Assembly (NCBI GenBank): GCA_033721915.1
Contig: JAWWAC010000067.1
Location: forward strand, 1-14,322
Length of the DNA stretch: 14,322 nucleotides
Direction: 5' to 3'
Origin: REBR01 sp033721915
GTDB lineage: Bacteria; Pseudomonadota; Gammaproteobacteria; Pseudomonadales; Oleiphilaceae
The position numbers were made by a program, and so were the translations under genes. This document shows positions 1 through 7,640 of the stretch, piece after piece. Each line of letters opens with the position of its first letter. Position 1 is the first letter of the stretch. The notes below the pieces were generated by a model, which did not search any database, had not been told where the DNA came from, and saw only the letters and a program-made list of their open reading frames with translations.

Positions 1-2
1 AG

Positions 3-947
3 AAAGGCATACTGGGCATGAACCGGCGCAATGTGGGTTACATCGCCCGCTACAATGAGCGCCGCCTCTATCCACTGGTGGACGACAAGCTGCGCACCAA
101 GCTCACCGCCGAGCTGCACCAGGTGGCCACGCCGGAGTTGCGTTTCACGGTGCGCACACAGCACCAGATCCGTGAGTTTGAATCCAGCATCCGGCACTTC
201 AACGGGTTTGCCATCAAGCCCTCCAAGGGGTCCGGTGGCAAGGGCATACTGATTATCGAGCGCCGCGAAGAGGGGCGCTTTATCAAAACCTCCGGTGCCT
301 CACTGTCACTGGAGGACGTCAGCCGCCACCTGTCCAACATACTGGCCGGGCTGCACTCTCTGGGCGGGCGCCCGGATGTGGCACTGGTGGAGGACCTGAT
401 CACCCCCAACGCCTTTTTCAGCAAGCTCTCCTACGAAGGGGTGCCGGATATCCGCGTCATCATTTTCCAGGGCATCCCCGTCATGGCCATGCTGCGGCTG
501 GCCACCAAGGCCTCCGATGGCAAGGCCAACCTGCACCAGGGGGCCATCGGCGTGGGACTGGACCTGGAGACCGGTCGCTGCGTGCACGCCGTGCAGTACG
601 GGCGCCGTGTCACCCACCATCCGGACACCAGGGTGGACCTGCGCACCATTGAGGTCCCCAACTGGCACAAGATGCTGGTGCTGGCGGCCCAGTGCCATGA
701 ACTGACCGGTCTGGGCTACCTGGGGGCGGACCTGGTGGTGGACGAACAGCGCGGGCCGCTGATGCTGGAACTGAACGCCCGTCCCGGACTGTCCATACAG
801 GTGGCCAACGGCGCCGGGCTGCTGCCCCGCCTGCGCAAGGTGGAGAGCCTGAAACTCATCCCCAGGGAGCCGGAAGATCGCGTGGCCTTTGCCCAGAAGC
901 ACTTCTCGCGCACACCCATGGCGGAAAAAGACGCCGAACAATCCTGA
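3..947 (+). CDS. Alpha-L-glutamate ligase-like ATP-grasp protein (5' end outside window)
   Basis: This protein belongs to the RimK-related ATP-grasp group annotated as alpha-L-glutamate ligase-like. Such enzymes join an amino acid to an acceptor using ATP, but the substrate of this subgroup is not known to me. The frame stays open to the left edge, and the codons before the first visible ATG (position 18) read KGILG, followed by MNRRN. Family members usually carry a GVLGMNRRN-like segment internally, so I infer that the true start lies upstream. Visible signatures are RLYPLVDDKLRTK near the start, the glycine-rich ATP loop SKGSGGKGILII around residues 69-80 counted from the ATG, and the metal/ATP-site stretch MLELNARPG near residue 250, supplying Glu and Asn ligands. 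In other genomes this family sits beside an inactive-transglutaminase membrane protein; that partner would lie left of the window. Confidence 0.85.
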   Translation, partial: KGILGMNRRNVGYIARYNERRLYPLVDDKLRTKLTAELHQVATPELRFTVRTQHQIREFESSIRHFNGFAIKPSKGSGGKGILIIERREEGRFIKTSGASLSLEDVSRHLSNILAGLHSLGGRPDVALVEDLITPNAFFSKLSYEGVPDIRVIIFQGIPVMAMLRLATKASDGKANLHQGAIGVGLDLETGRCVHAVQYGRRVTHHPDTRVDLRTIEVPNWHKMLVLAAQCHELTGLGYLGADLVVDEQRGPLMLELNARPGLSIQVANGAGLLPRLRKVESLKLIPREPEDRVAFAQKHFSRTPMAEKDAEQS

Positions 948-1023
948 AATCTTCTCACCCCGGATCAATCTGTGCGCCAGCGCCTGGCGTTCGCGCCTTC
1001 TCCCTGATAAAAACAGACCCATC

Positions 1024-1068
1024 ACGGGGAAATCCCGTCAAGACGGCCTGGTTCAATTCCACCAGGCC
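1024..1068. other. Two tandem hairpins between ligase and amidase genes
   Basis: The 211-base gap holds two adjacent inverted repeats. The first pairs ACGGG (1024-1028) with CCCGT (1034-1038) around a GAAAT loop. The second pairs GGCCTGGT (1045-1052) with ACCAGGCC (1061-1068) around an 8-base loop. No T tract follows on either strand, so they are not a standard intrinsic terminator. They could be a factor-dependent 3' end for the ligase message or a leader structure of the amidase message. I see no convincing promoter in the rest of the gap. Confidence 0.4.
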
Positions 1069-1158
1069 CTTGAGAGACTTCAGACAGGCACAGGCGCACT
1101 GACACTGGCCCGTCAGGCAAGGGACATGCCGCCACAGGCAGCCACAGAGAGAGCCATC

Positions 1159-2724
1159 ATGAATCCACGCCATCAGCAGCACGCCTTCACGGATGACGCC
1201 ATGGGGACACTGGACGCCACCGGTCTGGCCGAGGCCCTGGGGCAGGGCCATGTCAGCGCGCCGGAAGTCATGGCCGCCAGCATCGCCCGTGCCGAGCGGA
1301 TCAACCCCGAGATCAACGGCATCGTCACCAGCGACTATGTCCGGGCCCATGAACGGGCACTGCGGCCGCCCTCCGGCCCTTTCTCCGGCATTCCGTTCCT
1401 GATCAAGGACAACATCCCACTGGCGGGGCTGCCCACCGGCTTTGGCTCGGAAGCCATCGACGGCAAACCCGCCAGGGCCAACAACGCCGTCAGCCGGCAA
1501 TTGCTCGCCCAGGGGCTGATCCCCCTGGGGAAGAGCACACTGCCGGAGTTTGGCTTCAACGCCTCCACGGAATTCGCCCAGCGCCGCCCCACGGTCAACC
1601 CATGGCACCGGGAGTACTCCGCCGGTGCCTCATCGGGGGGTTCCGCCGCCATGGTGGCGGCGGGTGTGGTGCCCATGGCCCACGCCAATGACGGCGGTGG
1701 CTCCATCCGCATCCCCGCCGCCTGCTGTGGCCTGGTGGGCCTCAAGCCCAGCCGTGGGCGTCTGTGTGACAGCGAGGCGGCCCGCTCGCTGCCCATCAAC
1801 ATCATCGGCGAGGGGGTGCTGACCCGAACCGTGCGGGATACCGCCGCCTTCTATGCCCATGCGGAACGGTTGCACCCGGCCCGGGGGCTGCCCCCCATCG
1901 GACCTGTCCAGGGCCCGGGACGCAAACGACTGCGTATCGCACTGGTGACGGACTCCATCAATGGTTCCGTCACCGACCGGGACACCCGCGAGGTCACCGA
2001 GAACACGGCCCACCAACTGGCCCAGTGCGGCCATGGGGTGGAGACCTTCTCACCGGATGTGGACCCCCGTTTCCCGGAGGATTTTACCCGCTACTGGGCC
2101 ATGCTCGGCTTTATCGTCAGTCACACCGGCAAGATCACCATGGCCCCCAGCTTCCAGAAACGCCATGTGGACAACCTAACCCGCGGACTGGAGCGCAAGT
2201 TCCGCCAGGAGATGCACAAGCTCCCGGGCACACTGTGGCGGCTGCGCCGCTCCGCCCAACTTTACCGCCAGGCACTGAAAGGCTTTGACGCGGTATTGTG
2301 CCCGGTTGTGGCCCACACCACCCCAAAGCTGGGCTACCTCAGTCCCCGGCTGCCCTTTTCCGTGCTGTTTCCCAGGCTGGAGCAATACGCCAGCTTTACT
2401 CCCATGGCCAACGCCACCGGTGCCCCGGCCATTGCGCTGCCCGCCGGGCAGACCCAGGAGGGGCTGCCCATCGGTGTGCAACTGATGGCCCACCACGGCC
2501 AGGAGCGCCTGCTGCTGGAACTGGCCTATGAGCTGGAAGCCGCGGCCCCCTGGCCCTTTCTGTGGCATTCACGCCAGAAGGCAGGCGACTCGGCCCAGGC
2601 CCGCTCTGCCAGCGCCTCCCAGTGCGCAAACCGCCGGGCCATGGGGCAAGCAAATGCCCTGGACCCGTTCCGGTTTACCCGGGATTCGGCAAGGGCCAGA
2701 CAAATTAAATGGGAAAACGGTTGA
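1159..2724 (+). CDS. Amidase-signature family hydrolase
   Basis: A 521-residue amidase-signature enzyme that hydrolyses a carbon-nitrogen amide bond; the natural substrate cannot be read from sequence. The Ser-cisSer-Lys triad is complete: Lys83 in GIPFLIKDNIP, Ser158 in AGASSGGSAA, and nucleophile Ser182 in DGGGSIRIPA. The spacings of 75 and 24 residues match those in GatA-type members. I chose the ATG at 1159 because AGAGAG precedes it. The frame is open further upstream to 889, but that part overlaps the ligase and does not look like protein. A start at 1201 is also possible. The core normally ends near a motif like APW (residues 463-465 here); a further 56 residues, rich in Ala, Arg, Ser and Gln, follow and look unconserved. 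It is probably not GatA, because no gatB or gatC lies nearby and the tail is atypical. Confidence 0.9.
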   Translation: MNPRHQQHAFTDDAMGTLDATGLAEALGQGHVSAPEVMAASIARAERINPEINGIVTSDYVRAHERALRPPSGPFSGIPFLIKDNIPLAGLPTGFGSEAIDGKPARANNAVSRQLLAQGLIPLGKSTLPEFGFNASTEFAQRRPTVNPWHREYSAGASSGGSAAMVAAGVVPMAHANDGGGSIRIPAACCGLVGLKPSRGRLCDSEAARSLPINIIGEGVLTRTVRDTAAFYAHAERLHPARGLPPIGPVQGPGRKRLRIALVTDSINGSVTDRDTREVTENTAHQLAQCGHGVETFSPDVDPRFPEDFTRYWAMLGFIVSHTGKITMAPSFQKRHVDNLTRGLERKFRQEMHKLPGTLWRLRRSAQLYRQALKGFDAVLCPVVAHTTPKLGYLSPRLPFSVLFPRLEQYASFTPMANATGAPAIALPAGQTQEGLPIGVQLMAHHGQERLLLELAYELEAAAPWPFLWHSRQKAGDSAQARSASASQCANRRAMGQANALDPFRFTRDSARARQIKWENG

Positions 2725-2749
2725 CGCAGGGCGGGCAGAAGCATAGTTT
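2721..2749 (+). promoter_or_regulatory. Candidate sigma-70 promoter of the cold-shock gene
   Basis: TTGACG (2721-2726) and TAGTTT (2744-2749) are separated by 17 bases. The -35 element matches five of six consensus bases; the -10 element is weak. The -35 overlaps the amidase stop codon. Transcription would begin near 2756, giving a leader of about 137 bases before the cold-shock ATG. Long leaders of this kind are typical of E. coli cspA-type messages. Confidence 0.45.
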
Positions 2750-2754
2750 AGACC

Positions 2755-2789
2755 GCAGCAAGAGTTTCAAGTTAGAGCAGCAAGAGTTT
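2755..2789 (+). repeat. Perfect 13-bp direct repeat in the cold-shock leader
   Basis: GCAGCAAGAGTTT occurs at 2755-2767 and again at 2777-2789, with starts 22 bases apart, about two helical turns. If the promoter at 2721-2749 is correct, the first copy lies at or just after the transcription start, so both copies would be in the 5' end of the message. The repeat could be a protein operator on DNA or an RNA element; the sequence alone does not decide. Confidence 0.65.
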
Positions 2790-2893
2790 ACTGAGTACCC
2801 TCAACGGTCCATCAGCCAGACAGCTTCCCTCTTTTGATTTTCATTGCGTAACCTGAGCACTGCTCATCAATTATTGATAAAGGTAAGACTATC

Positions 2894-3097
2894 ATGGCAA
2901 CTGGTACTGTTAAGTGGTTCAACGAAACTAAAGGCTTTGGCTTCATTACTCCTGACGACGGCGGCAAGGATCTGTTCGCACATTTCTCCGGCATCGTTGG
3001 TGATGGCTTCAAGACCCTGAACGAAGGTCAGGCTGTGTCCTACACAGCAACCCAGGGCGAGAAAGGCCCACAGGCTTCCGAAATTACGCCTATCTGA
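2894..3097 (+). CDS. Cold-shock domain protein (CspA family)
   Basis: A 67-residue single cold-shock domain protein, the usual length for the family. These five-stranded beta-barrels bind single-stranded RNA and DNA and act as RNA chaperones. RNP1 is visible as KGFGFI (residues 13-18) and RNP2 as LFAHFSGI (27-34); the start MATGTVKWFN is typical. The ribosome site is AAAGGTAAG, ending about 8 bases before the ATG. Codon use is richer in T- and A-ending codons (GGT, ACT, GTT, AAA) than in the neighbours, as expected for a very highly expressed gene. It forms its own transcription unit, with a long leader and a strong terminator. Whether it is cold-induced or constitutive cannot be told. Confidence 0.97.
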   Translation: MATGTVKWFNETKGFGFITPDDGGKDLFAHFSGIVGDGFKTLNEGQAVSYTATQGEKGPQASEITPI

Positions 3098-3120
3098 ATC
3101 TGTCTTAAGTCGGATTCCGG

Positions 3121-3148
3121 AAAGCCCCGCTCTGCGGGGCTTTTTTTT
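3121..3148 (+). terminator. Intrinsic terminator of the cold-shock gene
   Basis: AAAGCCCCGC (3121-3130) pairs with GCGGGGCTTT (3134-3143) around a TCT loop, and the T run extends to 3148. It is a strong rho-independent terminator starting 23 bases after the cold-shock stop codon. It isolates this gene from the lipase unit. Confidence 0.95.
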
Positions 3149-3393
3149 GTCCACAATGTTACCCCACGGCACGGGGAGTCCGCTGTAAGCATCCGCCAAT
3201 CAGGCTGGACGTTCCGGCCCCTCATTAACCTCCCTCTATATGAGAAAATGCCATAATCGGATACTTTAGCGTGCTCTGCCCTATGGCCCTAATTGACCGA
3301 AATAACCAACAGCGAGTCGCTGCTGCCACTACCATTGCCCCTAAAATAGTGAATAATCTTTCACAACCTCATTCAGGATACGGCGGTAACTGT

Positions 3394-5835
3394 ATGTATC
3401 CATTATGGTCCTTCCATAAAATCGCGTTCATCACCCTGACACTGGCCCTGTCCGGCTGCATAGAAACGGGCAGCACGGCCTCACCCACCAGCAACGCCAC
3501 ACTGGCACCGGCTCAGGATGCCGCCGGAGCGGGAGCGGTGCCGGTGCGGGTGGATTTCGACCCGGAAAACGGTGTTATCCCCTTCCCCAACAACCTGCTG
3601 TTTGCCGCTTCGGCAGACGGGCCACTGGATGGCACCCTGAACATTCCCCTGGAGGACCCGGAGGCTGACAGGGCTGCACTGATAAACGGGCTGAATGACC
3701 TGGACGGATTTTCCACCATCGCCGCCTGGCGTGTGGGCTTTACCGGCGATGTGGATGAGAGCTCACTGGTGGCCGGCCAGTCTGTGCGGGTGTTCCGTCT
3801 GAGCACCGAGGGCGACGGCTACCCCGCCCGCATCCGCCCCACGGCGGTGGAGCGGGAGCTGGTGGGGGGCGAGGACTATCAGCTGCATTACGACAGTGAG
3901 AACCGGTCACTGACCATCACCCCCACACAACCACTGGGCTACGATCGCATCTACACCGCCGTACTCACCGGCGACATCCGTGACCGGAACGGTATTTCCG
4001 TGGGCAGCCCGCTGCAATGGAGCCTGGCCAGGGGCACCTCACGGCTGGATCGCTGCGATACCGACCTGACACCGGGGCTGACACTGCTGCAATGCAGCAC
4101 CAACAGCGCCATCGCCCCCATTGAAGCGGACCCCCGCTTTGACCTGGGCCGTGATGACATGATCATGGCCTGGGGCGTGACCACACAGCGCCGTGATGCC
4201 ACCTTCCCGGCAGCGGCACAGGCACTGCGTGAACAACAGACGCAACAGGCGCAGCAGCAGGAGCGGCCGCCACTGGAGTTTCTGGAGGTGGCCTCCGCCC
4301 CCGGGGAAGACGCACCGCGCACCCCCGAGGGACGGGCCATTGTCTGGCCAGGCACCATCACACTGCCCAGCCTGGTCAGCCAGCCGGCGGACCTGGACCT
4401 GGAGGGCAGCCCGGCCACGGACCCCTCCATACTCACCAGCCGCTGGCTGTGTGAAGACAGCAGCTGCAACAGTGACCAGGCCCGGGGCCTGGACGGCAGC
4501 GATGTGATCATACCCCAGCAGCGCCACACCCAGGTGGTGCCGGCCCTGCTGGCACTGCCGGATGAGGAAGGCGGTGGTGCGCCGCGCCCGGCGGACGGCT
4601 ACCCGGTGGTGATCTTCCAGCACGCACTGCAGCAGGACCGCAGCAACGCATTGGCACTGGCGGACCGGCTGGCGGAACAGGGTTACGCCGTGGTGGCCAT
4701 CGACCTGCCACTGCACGGTCTGGTGCTCAACCAGCTGGACAGTAACAACGAAACCGACGCCGCCCGCAGCCGGCTCCATGCTCTGAACATCAACGACGCC
4801 ATGGACGAGACGGAGAACAACAGCTTCACCGGTGACGACCGCCTGCTGCCCATGCACGAGCGCACCTATTACCTGGACCTGGACGGTGACGGCGAGGTGG
4901 ACCCCTCGGGCAGCCACTTTATCAACCCGGCCCAACCGCTGATGCAGCGCGACATACTGCGCCAGGGGGCACTGGACCTGGCCATGCTCACCCATTACCT
5001 GCGTGAGAACCTCTACGAGCAGGTCTGCATCCGCACCGTGGTGGGTGGCGGTGGCTGCTCGGAAAACTCACTGCAGCCCCAGCTGAACACCCATGAGATC
5101 CACTTTGTCAGCCACTCCGTGGGCAACCTGTCGGCGGCCCCCTATCTGGCCGGGGACAGCCAACTGCGCAGCGTCTCACTGCTGACGCCACTGGCCGGGG
5201 TCATGCGGGCACTGGAAGGCTCCCGTGTCATAGGCCCGCTGCTGCGGGAGGGTCTGGCGGAGAACGGGGTCCTGCCCGGCACGGAAGCGTATTTCCAGTT
5301 CTTTGCCACGGTACAGGCCGCACTGGACGCCGTTGAACCGCTCAACCACGCCCGTGACATCAGTCAGCCACGCTCTGATGACAGCGACACCCGGACGCTG
5401 CGCCCGGTGTACCTCTCGCGCATCACCGGCAACAGTAACGATCCGTTCAGCCCCTCGGACCCCATACTGCCCCCCGATGTGGGGGATCAGACACCCCTGG
5501 CCGGCAGCACTGCACTGGCCCGGCAGATGGGGCTGGCCCAGCGACCCACTGTCGGGGAGGCCACCGGCAGCACCACCGTGACACTGGAGCCGATGATGCA
5601 GACCGACGGTACCACACCGGCGTTTTTGCAGGCCACACTGGCCTTCCGCTTTGGCGGACACGCCTCACCACTGATTCCCGTCACCGAGGAAGAGGGACAG
5701 ACACTGCCCAATGGCGAAGCCGCCCACCGGGAGATGCAGCGCCAGCTGGCCAACTTCCTGGCCAACCAGGGCCGGCGCCTTGAGGACGTGGACCTGGAAC
5801 TGGTGCACACAGGAAGCCCGACGGATGACAACTGA
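3394..5835 (+). CDS. Pla-1/cef (VolA-like) outer-membrane lipoprotein lipase/phospholipase
   Basis: An 813-residue predicted lipoprotein of the extracellular lipase Pla-1/cef family. VolA of Vibrio, in this group, is a surface lysophospholipase coupled to FadL. The N-terminus is a lipoprotein signal with lipobox LSGC and lipidated Cys22; Ile follows at +2, so inner-membrane retention is not expected. An N-terminal region (to about residue 390) with a beta-rich look precedes an alpha/beta-hydrolase domain: VVIFQHALQQDR, then YAVVAIDLPLHG, then nucleophile Ser575 in SHSVGN, and catalytic His756 in GGHASPL. The acid is less certain, perhaps within SDPILPP. A DLDGDGEVD loop (495-503) resembles a calcium-binding DxDxDG loop. 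I chose the ATG at 3394 because it places the lipobox correctly; a GTG at 3271 would add an implausible extension. The 296-base gap upstream shows only scattered -10-like elements (for example CATAAT at 3252). The gene overlaps the downstream fadL by 11 bases. Confidence 0.88.
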   Translation: MYPLWSFHKIAFITLTLALSGCIETGSTASPTSNATLAPAQDAAGAGAVPVRVDFDPENGVIPFPNNLLFAASADGPLDGTLNIPLEDPEADRAALINGLNDLDGFSTIAAWRVGFTGDVDESSLVAGQSVRVFRLSTEGDGYPARIRPTAVERELVGGEDYQLHYDSENRSLTITPTQPLGYDRIYTAVLTGDIRDRNGISVGSPLQWSLARGTSRLDRCDTDLTPGLTLLQCSTNSAIAPIEADPRFDLGRDDMIMAWGVTTQRRDATFPAAAQALREQQTQQAQQQERPPLEFLEVASAPGEDAPRTPEGRAIVWPGTITLPSLVSQPADLDLEGSPATDPSILTSRWLCEDSSCNSDQARGLDGSDVIIPQQRHTQVVPALLALPDEEGGGAPRPADGYPVVIFQHALQQDRSNALALADRLAEQGYAVVAIDLPLHGLVLNQLDSNNETDAARSRLHALNINDAMDETENNSFTGDDRLLPMHERTYYLDLDGDGEVDPSGSHFINPAQPLMQRDILRQGALDLAMLTHYLRENLYEQVCIRTVVGGGGCSENSLQPQLNTHEIHFVSHSVGNLSAAPYLAGDSQLRSVSLLTPLAGVMRALEGSRVIGPLLREGLAENGVLPGTEAYFQFFATVQAALDAVEPLNHARDISQPRSDDSDTRTLRPVYLSRITGNSNDPFSPSDPILPPDVGDQTPLAGSTALARQMGLAQRPTVGEATGSTTVTLEPMMQTDGTTPAFLQATLAFRFGGHASPLIPVTEEEGQTLPNGEAAHREMQRQLANFLANQGRRLEDVDLELVHTGSPTDDN

Positions 5836-7354
5836 AACAAAAGCCCTGGGGCGCGGGGCCCTGATGCTGGCAATGGCCGCATTACCCGGACTGGCTTCGG
5901 CGGCCGGCCTTGAGCTGACACAGCACGGCGTCAAGGAGATGGCCCATGGCTACGCCGGCACCGCCACACTGCTGGAGGACAGCTCCGCCATCGCCCACAA
6001 CCCGGCGGGCCTGATGCGCCTGCCAGGGCGACAGGCCAGCGGCGGACTGAACCTGGTGTTTGCGGACATCCGGGTGGACGCGGAATTCCGCCGTGAGAAA
6101 ATCGAGAACCGCTACGGACTGACGCCCACACCCATAGAGGGCCCCGGCGCCGGGCGCAGCCGCCAGATCAACGCCGTACCCAATCTCTATTACAGCCAGG
6201 CACTCAACGAGCAGAGCGCCATCGGCATCGGCCTTTACGCCCCCTTCGGTGGCAGCAGCGAGTACCCCAGCAACTGGGCCGGGCGCTACCACGGCGTGAA
6301 CACCGAGCAGCGGGCCGTCAACATCAACCCCAGCTTTGCCTTCCAGGCCTCTGAGAAGCTCTCTGTGGGCATGGGCATCGTCATCCAGAGCTACCAGGCG
6401 GAGATCAGCAACCAGGTGGACCTGGGCTACCTGGTGGCAGAAGGGGTGGTGCGCGAGGTGGAGCGACGGGAAGGCGAGCAGGCCGCCCGTGATGTGGCGG
6501 CGGATGCGGTGCAGACCTTCGGCTCACAGTTTGATTTCGGCAACACCATCGAGCTCGACAGCATCGCCTACGGCTTCAGCTTCGGACTGCTCTGGCAGTA
6601 CGACGACAGGACCCGCTTCGGCCTAAACTACCGCAGCCGCACACGCCATGTGGCCACGGGACGCTCCAGCCGCCCCAGGATACTGGACGAGGCCTTCCAG
6701 CAGCGGCTGGTGGACACGGTTCAGGGTTACTCCAACCTCAGCGAGGAAGAGGCCCGTGAAGCCATCTCGGCGGCCTTTGACAAGCGCGGCGCCAAGGACG
6801 GCCCCATCGACTCCACCATCACCTTCCCGGAGGTGGCCACACTCAGCGTCCACCATGACCTCAACCCCCGTCTCGGGCTCATGGGCAGCCTCACCTACGT
6901 CAACTGGAGCCGCTTCGACGAGATCCGCCTGGAGCAGACCGACAACAGCCTGCGTGGCGGCAGCGACTTTACCGGCACCGGGGACGATGTGCGCCGACGG
7001 GACCTGGTGCAGCCACTCCAGTTCAGCGACACCGTGCGCCTGGGGGCTGGTGCCCGCTACCAGTGGGACGAGAAGCTGACACTGCGCGGCGGACTGAGCT
7101 TTGATGAATCCCCCATCAACAACGCCAAATTCCGCACGCCACGGGGGCCTGACAGCGACCGGATCATTCTCGGATTCGGGGCCAGTTACGACTGGAAGGA
7201 AAACCTGGATATGGATGTGGCCTATGCCCGCATCCGCTTTCGCCAGGCCCGGGTGAACTCCCGGGACAATGCCAGTGGGACTGAGCACCGGGCTGTGGGG
7301 ACCGGGGAGATCAGTGTGGATAATCTGGGGGTTCAGGTGAACTATCGGTTTTAA
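5825..7354 (+). CDS. fadL: FadL-family outer-membrane long-chain fatty acid transporter
   Basis: A 509-residue outer-membrane beta-barrel of the FadL/OmpP1/TodX family, which lets long-chain fatty acids and other hydrophobic compounds cross the outer membrane by lateral diffusion. A signal peptide of about 26 residues ends at ASA before AGLELTQHG. The family hallmark NPAG appears in SSAIAHNPAGLMRLPG after a stretch resembling the N-terminal hatch, and the protein ends in VNYRF with the terminal aromatic residue expected of assembled barrels. It is somewhat longer than E. coli FadL. The start is set by AGGAAG (5811-5816), 8 bases before the ATG and inside the lipase gene, so the two are probably translationally coupled. 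The pairing implies uptake of fatty acids freed by the lipase. No clear terminator follows. Confidence 0.92.
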   Translation: MTTETKALGRGALMLAMAALPGLASAAGLELTQHGVKEMAHGYAGTATLLEDSSAIAHNPAGLMRLPGRQASGGLNLVFADIRVDAEFRREKIENRYGLTPTPIEGPGAGRSRQINAVPNLYYSQALNEQSAIGIGLYAPFGGSSEYPSNWAGRYHGVNTEQRAVNINPSFAFQASEKLSVGMGIVIQSYQAEISNQVDLGYLVAEGVVREVERREGEQAARDVAADAVQTFGSQFDFGNTIELDSIAYGFSFGLLWQYDDRTRFGLNYRSRTRHVATGRSSRPRILDEAFQQRLVDTVQGYSNLSEEEAREAISAAFDKRGAKDGPIDSTITFPEVATLSVHHDLNPRLGLMGSLTYVNWSRFDEIRLEQTDNSLRGGSDFTGTGDDVRRRDLVQPLQFSDTVRLGAGARYQWDEKLTLRGGLSFDESPINNAKFRTPRGPDSDRIILGFGASYDWKENLDMDVAYARIRFRQARVNSRDNASGTEHRAVGTGEISVDNLGVQVNYRF

Positions 7355-7640
7355 TCAGGCCCCCTTTCCCCCTTCTTCCATCGTTGAAAAACGGTACCAT
7401 GAGGCTCTGGACACACAGTACTCAGCCCGACTCAGACGACAACACCCGGCTCGGGGCTGGCCAGTCAGGTCCTCTGCCCTCTGAGTGGTGGCGGCGGTTA
7501 TGACCCTGTCACGGTCAAACGGTCTCCTGAATCTTTGACCGGTGGGGACAGCCAGGTCCGTCAGGTGGCGATGTCACTTTCGAAAACCTCTTTAACCGTT
7601 TTCCTTACACTGATCCGACACTCAAGATGGAGGTATTCCA

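Noticed and set aside
306..1025. 239-codon open frame on the minus strand across the ligase gene
   Set aside because: It lies opposite a clear ATP-grasp gene and has no recognisable domain; long antisense frames are expected in GC-rich DNA.
3225..3257. Sigma-70 promoter TTAACC / CATAAT before the lipase
   Set aside because: The spacer is 21 bases, too long for a confident call, although the region is AT-rich and a promoter somewhere here is likely.
4039..4995. 318-codon open frame on the minus strand inside the lipase gene
   Set aside because: Antisense to the conserved lipase; its translation is Val/Gln/His-rich with no family signature, typical of a frame shadow.
7355..7640. Possible SAM, SAH or cobalamin riboswitch before the homocysteine methyltransferase
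   Set aside because: I looked for the B12 box, the SAH riboswitch conserved core and SAM-type stems and saw none; only a short CGTT/AACG stem near 7382 and a -10-like TACACT at 7606 are present.
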